A stretch of DNA of 64,000 nt from Marinilabiliales bacterium. GTDB lineage: Bacteria > Bacteroidota > Bacteroidia > Bacteroidales > ML635J-15. This document shows, in pieces, positions 59,811 through 64,000 of this stretch. The translations under genes were made by a program, and so were the position numbers. The DNA is taken from the NCBI GenBank assembly GCA_002869385.1, contig PKTB01000021.1, positions 124,001 to 188,000 on the forward strand, read 5' to 3'. Within the stretch, counting starts at the first letter, position 1; each line of letters opens with the position of its first letter. The notes under the pieces are model-generated. The model saw only the letters and a list, made by a program, of their open reading frames with translations, was not told the DNA's origin and made no database searches.

Positions 59811-61823
59811 ATGGACTATAAATTACTATCAGAATACAGACCAACCGGTGATCAACCAGAAGCAATAAGGCAATTAAGCAATGGAATTATAGATGGAATT
59901 GAACACCAAACACTTCTTGGTGTTACCGGAAGTGGTAAGACTTTTACAATTGCAAATGTTATTCAAAATGCAAATAAACCTGTTCTGGTACTTAGTCATA
60001 ACAAAACACTTGCAGCGCAACTTTATAGCGAGTTTAAAGAATTCTTTCCTGAAAATGCAGTAGAATATTTCGTTTCATATTATGATTACTATCAACATGA
60101 AGCATATTTGCCTATTACTGACACATATATAGAAAAAGATCTATCGATAAATGACGAAATCGAAAAGCTAAGATTAAGTACAACAAGTGCTTTATTATCG
60201 GGACGAAGAGACGTTATTGTAGTTAGTTCTGTTTCATGCATATATGGGATAGGGAATCCTGAAGATTTCCATTCTAATACTCTTGAAATATCAGTTGGTC
60301 AGAACTATGGACGAGATATCTTATTAAGACATTTGGTGGACTCACTATATTTTAGGTCAGATATCGATTTTAGGCGAGGTAGTTTTAGGGTGAAGGGTGA
60401 TACAATTGATGTTTTTCTGGCTTATCATGATATTGCAATGCGGATAATTTTCTGGGATGATGAAATAGAAGAAATCTATTCTTTTGAGCCTTTTACAGGT
60501 GAAAAAATTGAACGCTTAGAAGTAGCAAAAATCTATCCTGCAAATATTTTTGTCACAACAAAAGACAGAATTAAACAAGCAATAATTCATATCCAGGACG
60601 ATATGATGGAACAAGTTGCTTATTTTAATGAAATAGGTAAACCTCTGGAGGCAAAACGCCTCAAAGAAAGAGTAACTTATGATCTTGAAATGATAAGAGA
60701 GCTGGGACATTGCAGTGGTATCGAAAATTATTCACGATATTTTGACGGAAGAAAGCCAGGGACTCGTCCTTTTTGTCTTATCGATTACTTTCCGGATGAT
60801 TTTATAACGATAGTTGATGAGAGTCATGTTACTATTCCCCAAATTGGTGCAATGTATGGAGGTGACAGGTCAATAAAAGAAAATCTTGTAAACTATGGAT
60901 TTCGTTTACCAGCTGCAATAGATAACAGACCATTAAAATTTGAAGAGTTTGAGTCTTTGATGAATCAGACAATCTATGTAAGTGCGACACCAGCAGATTT
61001 TGAACTTAATAAATCTGAAGGGATTGTTGTTGAACAAGTAATTCGTCCAACAGGCTTACTTGATCCTCAGATTGAAGTGCGACCATCAGAAAATCAGATT
61101 GATGATTTAATGCACGAAATTCAAATAAGAGCCAATAAAAACGAACGAATTCTTGTAACAACTCTTACAAAAAGAATGGCGGAAGAACTAACAAAATATC
61201 TTTCAAGATATCAGGTTAGATGCAGATATATCCATTCCGATGTAGATACCTTAGAAAGAGTTCAGATTTTATCGGATTTACGATCAGGAATATTTGATGT
61301 GCTTATTGGAGTTAATCTTCTAAGAGAAGGACTTGATTTACCTGAGGTTTCTTTAGTTGCGATAATTGATGCTGATAAAGAGGGATTTTTACGCTCAGAA
61401 AGGTCGCTAACTCAAACTGCTGGTCGTGCAGCCAGAAACCTAAATGGCAAGGTTATTATGTATGCTGATAAGATAACAGGATCAATGCAAAGAACAATAG
61501 ATGAGACAAACAGAAGAAGAGAAAAACAATTAAAATACAATGCAGACAATAATATAACTCCTACACAGATAATCAAAGCACAAAGACAAATTATCGGACA
61601 AAAGAAAACCGAAGACATCTCTGATTACAACACTGCCGAAATAGAAACTCGTTTAGCCGCAGATCCGGTTATTAAATATATGGATACAAAAGCTCTTGAG
61701 AAAGCAATCAAGAACACTAAAAAGCAAATGGAGGCTGCAGCATCTAAACTAGACTTTGTTGAAGCTGCACGATTACGTGATGAAATGTACGCTTTGGAAA
61801 AGCTGTTGAAAACTAAGCAATAA
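59811..61823 (+). CDS. uvrB: Excinuclease ABC subunit B
   Basis: 670 residues, normal length. Walker A is GVTGSGKTFTIANV (about 37-50), the beta-hairpin region is YYDYYQHEAYLP, the helicase motifs include IVDESHVTIPQ and GVNLLREGLDLPEVSLV, QTAGRAARN is present, and a C-terminal UVR motif (MEAAASKLDFVEAARLRDEM) binds UvrC. It verifies DNA damage handed over by UvrA in nucleotide excision repair. It stands alone with its own promoter. The frame is intact, in contrast with many neighbours. Confidence 0.97.
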   Translation: MDYKLLSEYRPTGDQPEAIRQLSNGIIDGIEHQTLLGVTGSGKTFTIANVIQNANKPVLVLSHNKTLAAQLYSEFKEFFPENAVEYFVSYYDYYQHEAYLPITDTYIEKDLSINDEIEKLRLSTTSALLSGRRDVIVVSSVSCIYGIGNPEDFHSNTLEISVGQNYGRDILLRHLVDSLYFRSDIDFRRGSFRVKGDTIDVFLAYHDIAMRIIFWDDEIEEIYSFEPFTGEKIERLEVAKIYPANIFVTTKDRIKQAIIHIQDDMMEQVAYFNEIGKPLEAKRLKERVTYDLEMIRELGHCSGIENYSRYFDGRKPGTRPFCLIDYFPDDFITIVDESHVTIPQIGAMYGGDRSIKENLVNYGFRLPAAIDNRPLKFEEFESLMNQTIYVSATPADFELNKSEGIVVEQVIRPTGLLDPQIEVRPSENQIDDLMHEIQIRANKNERILVTTLTKRMAEELTKYLSRYQVRCRYIHSDVDTLERVQILSDLRSGIFDVLIGVNLLREGLDLPEVSLVAIIDADKEGFLRSERSLTQTAGRAARNLNGKVIMYADKITGSMQRTIDETNRRREKQLKYNADNNITPTQIIKAQRQIIGQKKTEDISDYNTAEIETRLAADPVIKYMDTKALEKAIKNTKKQMEAAASKLDFVEAARLRDEMYALEKLLKTKQ

Positions 61824-61939
61824 GTGTTAATAGTTATTAAGCTTCTTTTATTGTTGTTTTCTTATTAACTGCTAATTTCGACAAATCAAATAAAGTCGAA
61901 TTTATAAGTATTTTATTAAATCCAAAAACCAAATAAATT

Positions 61940-63475
61940 ATGAATCCACTGGTAATTACAGGAAATAATTTAACAATTGAAAATGTTGTTGAAGTAGCTC
62001 GTCATGGCAGAAAAGTAGAACTTTCAGCTGATGCATTAGAAAGAATAAAAGTTTGTAGAGCAATGCTAGAAAAGAAAATTGACGCAAACGAAATTATGTA
62101 TGGTGTTAACACCGGTATTGGTGAATTTTCTGAAGTTGTTTTAGATGATGAACAAGTAAAACAGTTTCAAAAATATCTGGTATATAACCACGCAGCAGGT
62201 ATTGGAGACCCAGCACCAATTGAGTACATCAGGGGTGCAATGCTGGGAAGAATTAATGTTCATGCTCATGGCAATAGTGGCATACGACCTGTAATTACTC
62301 AGACTTTAGTAGATATGCTAAATAAAGGTGTAACTCCTTTTGTATGTCAAAAAGGGTCTGTTGGTGCTTGTGGCGACCTTGCTCCAATGTCTCAAATTGC
62401 TCTTTTGCTAATGGGTGAAGGAAAAGCTTATTACGAAGGAGAACTTCTTGAAGGAAAAGATGCAATGGACAAAGCAGGAATTGAAGTGCCGGGTCTAAGA
62501 GCAAGAGACGGTTTAGGAACTATTAATGGTTCGAACGTTTTAACAGCAATGAGTGCAATTTTCCTTTTTGATGCAAACAATTGGCTAAAGCAAGCAGAGA
62601 TTGCTGCATCCATGTCACTCGAAGCACTTAGAGCTAACATGAAGCCTTATACTTCTTTATTACATGAAGCTCGTGGCTTTAGCGGAGCAATAAGATCGGC
62701 AAAAGCTATTGAAAAATGTGTAACAGGTGGTGATTTAAAAGAAGGTCGTGTAAAGTGTAAAGTTCAGGATGCTTATTCAATGCGATCAACTACTCAGGTT
62801 ATTGGTGCTGCTCATGATGCACTTGCTTATGCAAAATCACAGGTTGAGATTGAATTAAACGGTGTTGGTGACAACCCGATTTTCTTTCCTGACAAAGACT
62901 TAGCTCTTTCAGGAGCAAACTTCCAGGGAACTCCTGTTTCCGTACCAATGGAAATGGCAGGAACTGTAATAACAATGATTTCTGTATTATCAGAAAGAAG
63001 AATGAACAGACTTAATAACCATGCACTTAGTGTTGGATTGCCAGCTTTCTTAACAAAAGGTGCCGGAATGTTCTCAGGTCTAATGCTAAGTCAATACACT
63101 GCTGATATGCAAATTGTTGAACAAAAAATATTATCTGCACCTGCCAGTATTCAATCTATTCCAGCAGCGGCTGACCAAGAAGACTTTGTATCAATGGGTA
63201 TGAATACAGCTATTAAAAACTTCCAGATTCTTGATAACGCATACGGTGTATTAGGAATAGAGTTTATGGCAGCTGCACAAGCTCTTGATTTCAGAAAAGA
63301 AGAAATTGAAACATTTGGAAAGGGAACAACAAAAGCATGGCAAACCGTTAGAAAACATGTAGAATTCCTTGAAATTGACAGGCCTCTTTATCCTGATCAT
63401 ACAGCAATGAAAGAACTTGTAAAATCATGTGAAATTCTTAAAGAAGTTGAAGCTGAAATTGGAAGTCTGGAGTAA
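61940..63475 (+). CDS. hutH: Histidine/aromatic amino-acid ammonia-lyase with ACG prosthetic triad
   Basis: 511 residues. The MIO-forming triad is Ala143-Cys144-Gly145 (GSVGACGDLAPM) instead of the common Ala-Ser-Gly. Catalytic Tyr54 is in YGVNTGIGEF, and His84 in YNHAAGIGD matches the substrate-binding His of histidine ammonia-lyase. YSMRSTTQVIGAA and GVGDNPIFF are further family blocks. It removes ammonia from histidine to urocanate, or possibly from tyrosine, where a His at this site also occurs. No hutU, hutI or other histidine genes are near, so hutH is the best but not certain name. It fits an amino-acid-degrading lifestyle. Confidence 0.88.
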   Translation: MNPLVITGNNLTIENVVEVARHGRKVELSADALERIKVCRAMLEKKIDANEIMYGVNTGIGEFSEVVLDDEQVKQFQKYLVYNHAAGIGDPAPIEYIRGAMLGRINVHAHGNSGIRPVITQTLVDMLNKGVTPFVCQKGSVGACGDLAPMSQIALLLMGEGKAYYEGELLEGKDAMDKAGIEVPGLRARDGLGTINGSNVLTAMSAIFLFDANNWLKQAEIAASMSLEALRANMKPYTSLLHEARGFSGAIRSAKAIEKCVTGGDLKEGRVKCKVQDAYSMRSTTQVIGAAHDALAYAKSQVEIELNGVGDNPIFFPDKDLALSGANFQGTPVSVPMEMAGTVITMISVLSERRMNRLNNHALSVGLPAFLTKGAGMFSGLMLSQYTADMQIVEQKILSAPASIQSIPAAADQEDFVSMGMNTAIKNFQILDNAYGVLGIEFMAAAQALDFRKEEIETFGKGTTKAWQTVRKHVEFLEIDRPLYPDHTAMKELVKSCEILKEVEAEIGSLE

Positions 63476-63490
63476 ATAATATCAGGGGTG

Positions 63491-63584
63491 AGGCTTAAGA
63501 GTTAAGGGTTAAGGGTTAAGGTTTTTTATGGTTTTGATAACGTAAGCTAAGTAAAATCCTTAAACCTTAACCCTCAAGCCTTAA
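63491..63584. repeat. Imperfect inverted repeat built of GTTAAGG heptamers
   Basis: Arm one (63491-63522) holds three direct copies of GTTAAGG; arm two (63558-63584) is its near-perfect complement, ACCTTAACCCTCAAGCCTTAA. The loop is about 36 nt. It can fold into a long stem between hutH and the converging OmpA-domain gene and may end transcription from both sides. Confidence 0.7.
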
Positions 63585-63599
63585 TTTTCTTTTCCTATA

Positions 63600-64000
63600 T
63601 TATTTCTCAACGATCATAATCTCAACACGACGATTATGGTCTTCTTCAAAGGCATTTCTTTCCTCAGTATATAATTTATTACTTGACCCTAAACCAACAT
63701 AGGACATGCGTTCAGCTTCAATACCATTCTTTATTAAATAATTATAGACAGCCTCTGCTCTATTTACACTTAAGTTATTATTTTGATTCACTCTATCCCA
63801 TCCATCAAGACCATCATCCTGGCAACATATATTACCTTGAATTTCTATTACCAAAGTAGGGTTGTTTTCCATCGCAAGATACAATTGTCTTAATGCATTT
63901 TCGGATTCAGGTTTAAAGTAAGGAGTTCCTCCTTCGAAGATAATATTCTCCAAAACAATCTTTTTACCTACGATTAGGTTTTCTTCTGTAAGATTTGTAA
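63600..64000 (-). CDS. OmpA-type peptidoglycan-binding protein, C-terminal part (cut by window edge)
   Basis: The frame is open from the right edge of the window to TAA at 63600; an internal ATG at 63953 is not the likely start because coding (TNLTEENLIVGKKIVLENI) continues upstream. The domain shows FEGGTPYFKPESENALRQL, the Asn-Arg pattern LSVNRAEAVYNYLIKNGIE, and NRRVEIMIVE at the end, all typical of the OmpA C-terminal fold that binds diaminopimelate in peptidoglycan. A Cys-rich insert (NICCQDDGLDGWD) occurs where the loop is usually short. The N-terminal part, which would define the protein, is outside the window. Confidence 0.85.
   Translation of the reverse strand, partial: TNLTEENLIVGKKIVLENIIFEGGTPYFKPESENALRQLYLAMENNPTLVIEIQGNICCQDDGLDGWDRVNQNNNLSVNRAEAVYNYLIKNGIEAERMSYVGLGSSNKLYTEERNAFEEDHNRRVEIMIVEK

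Noticed and set aside
59734-59865. N-terminal 44-residue extension of the shorter papain-like peptidase
   Set aside because: It overlaps uvrB on the other strand and precedes a good signal peptide that starts at 59733.

Overview
The window comes from the chromosome of a low-GC member of the Bacteroidota, most likely a Bacteroidales/Marinilabiliales-type anaerobic amino-acid fermenter. The evidence is at least eight large secreted proteins ending in type IX secretion (T9SS) C-terminal domains, promoters of the Bacteroidota TAnnTTTG type directly in front of many genes, a TPR-AraC regulator, a DUF5686 outer-membrane protein and a FISUMP-domain protein. No rRNA, tRNA, CRISPR array, phage or insertion sequence was seen.

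Layout. 1-14.4 kb: the tail of an SGNH hydrolase, a broken BNR/VPS10-like T9SS protein, a possible 6S-like structured RNA, a 1252-aa T9SS lectin-like protein behind a 54-aa membrane protein, a TPR-AraC regulator, a tandem pair of radical SAM proteins with the SPASM-like cysteines at the N-terminus, and a FISUMP/T9SS gene pair. 14.6-34.2 kb: a SulP transporter, then a lysine fermentation locus. One operon is kamD-kamE-atoA-thl, another is atoD-kat-kce-kdd-kdd-kamA, and kamB-kamC encodes the aminomutase reactivase. A cysteine desulfurase-SelD fusion and a Sel1-repeat gene sit between these blocks. 34.4-50 kb: a glycosyltransferase, a T9SS protein, pyrF, a rhomboid protease, a YhcC-type radical SAM protein, a TatD nuclease, tcdA, a DUF5686 protein, a T9SS repeat protein, purC, phoH, a SAM hydroxide adenosyltransferase and a PagL-like protein. 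50-59.7 kb: three secreted proteases (an M43 metalloprotease and two papain-like proteins). 59.8-64 kb: uvrB, a histidine/aromatic ammonia-lyase and an OmpA-domain protein.

The lysine genes form a nearly complete route: KamA makes beta-lysine, KamDE (with KamBC for repair) makes 3,5-diaminohexanoate, Kdd oxidises it, Kce condenses the product with acetyl-CoA to give acetoacetate and 3-aminobutyryl-CoA, Kat transaminates the latter to acetoacetyl-CoA, AtoAD moves CoA onto acetoacetate and thiolase yields acetyl-CoA. No 3-aminobutyryl-CoA ammonia-lyase (Kal) is present in the window, so the Kat variant of the pathway is favoured.

The most striking feature is that 12 genes are cut by 14 in-frame stop codons (10 TAA, 3 TAG, 1 TGA). 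None involves a frameshift, and conserved protein sequence continues directly after every stop. Housekeeping genes such as purC and phoH are affected. Every stop can be explained by a single G-to-T (or C-to-A) change from the codon that family sequence leads one to expect. This suggests a G:C-to-T:A mutational or sequencing-damage signature rather than recoding or ordinary gene decay. These genes are listed over their full reconstructed span as 'pseudogene' because that is how the sequence reads; many may be intact in the living cell.
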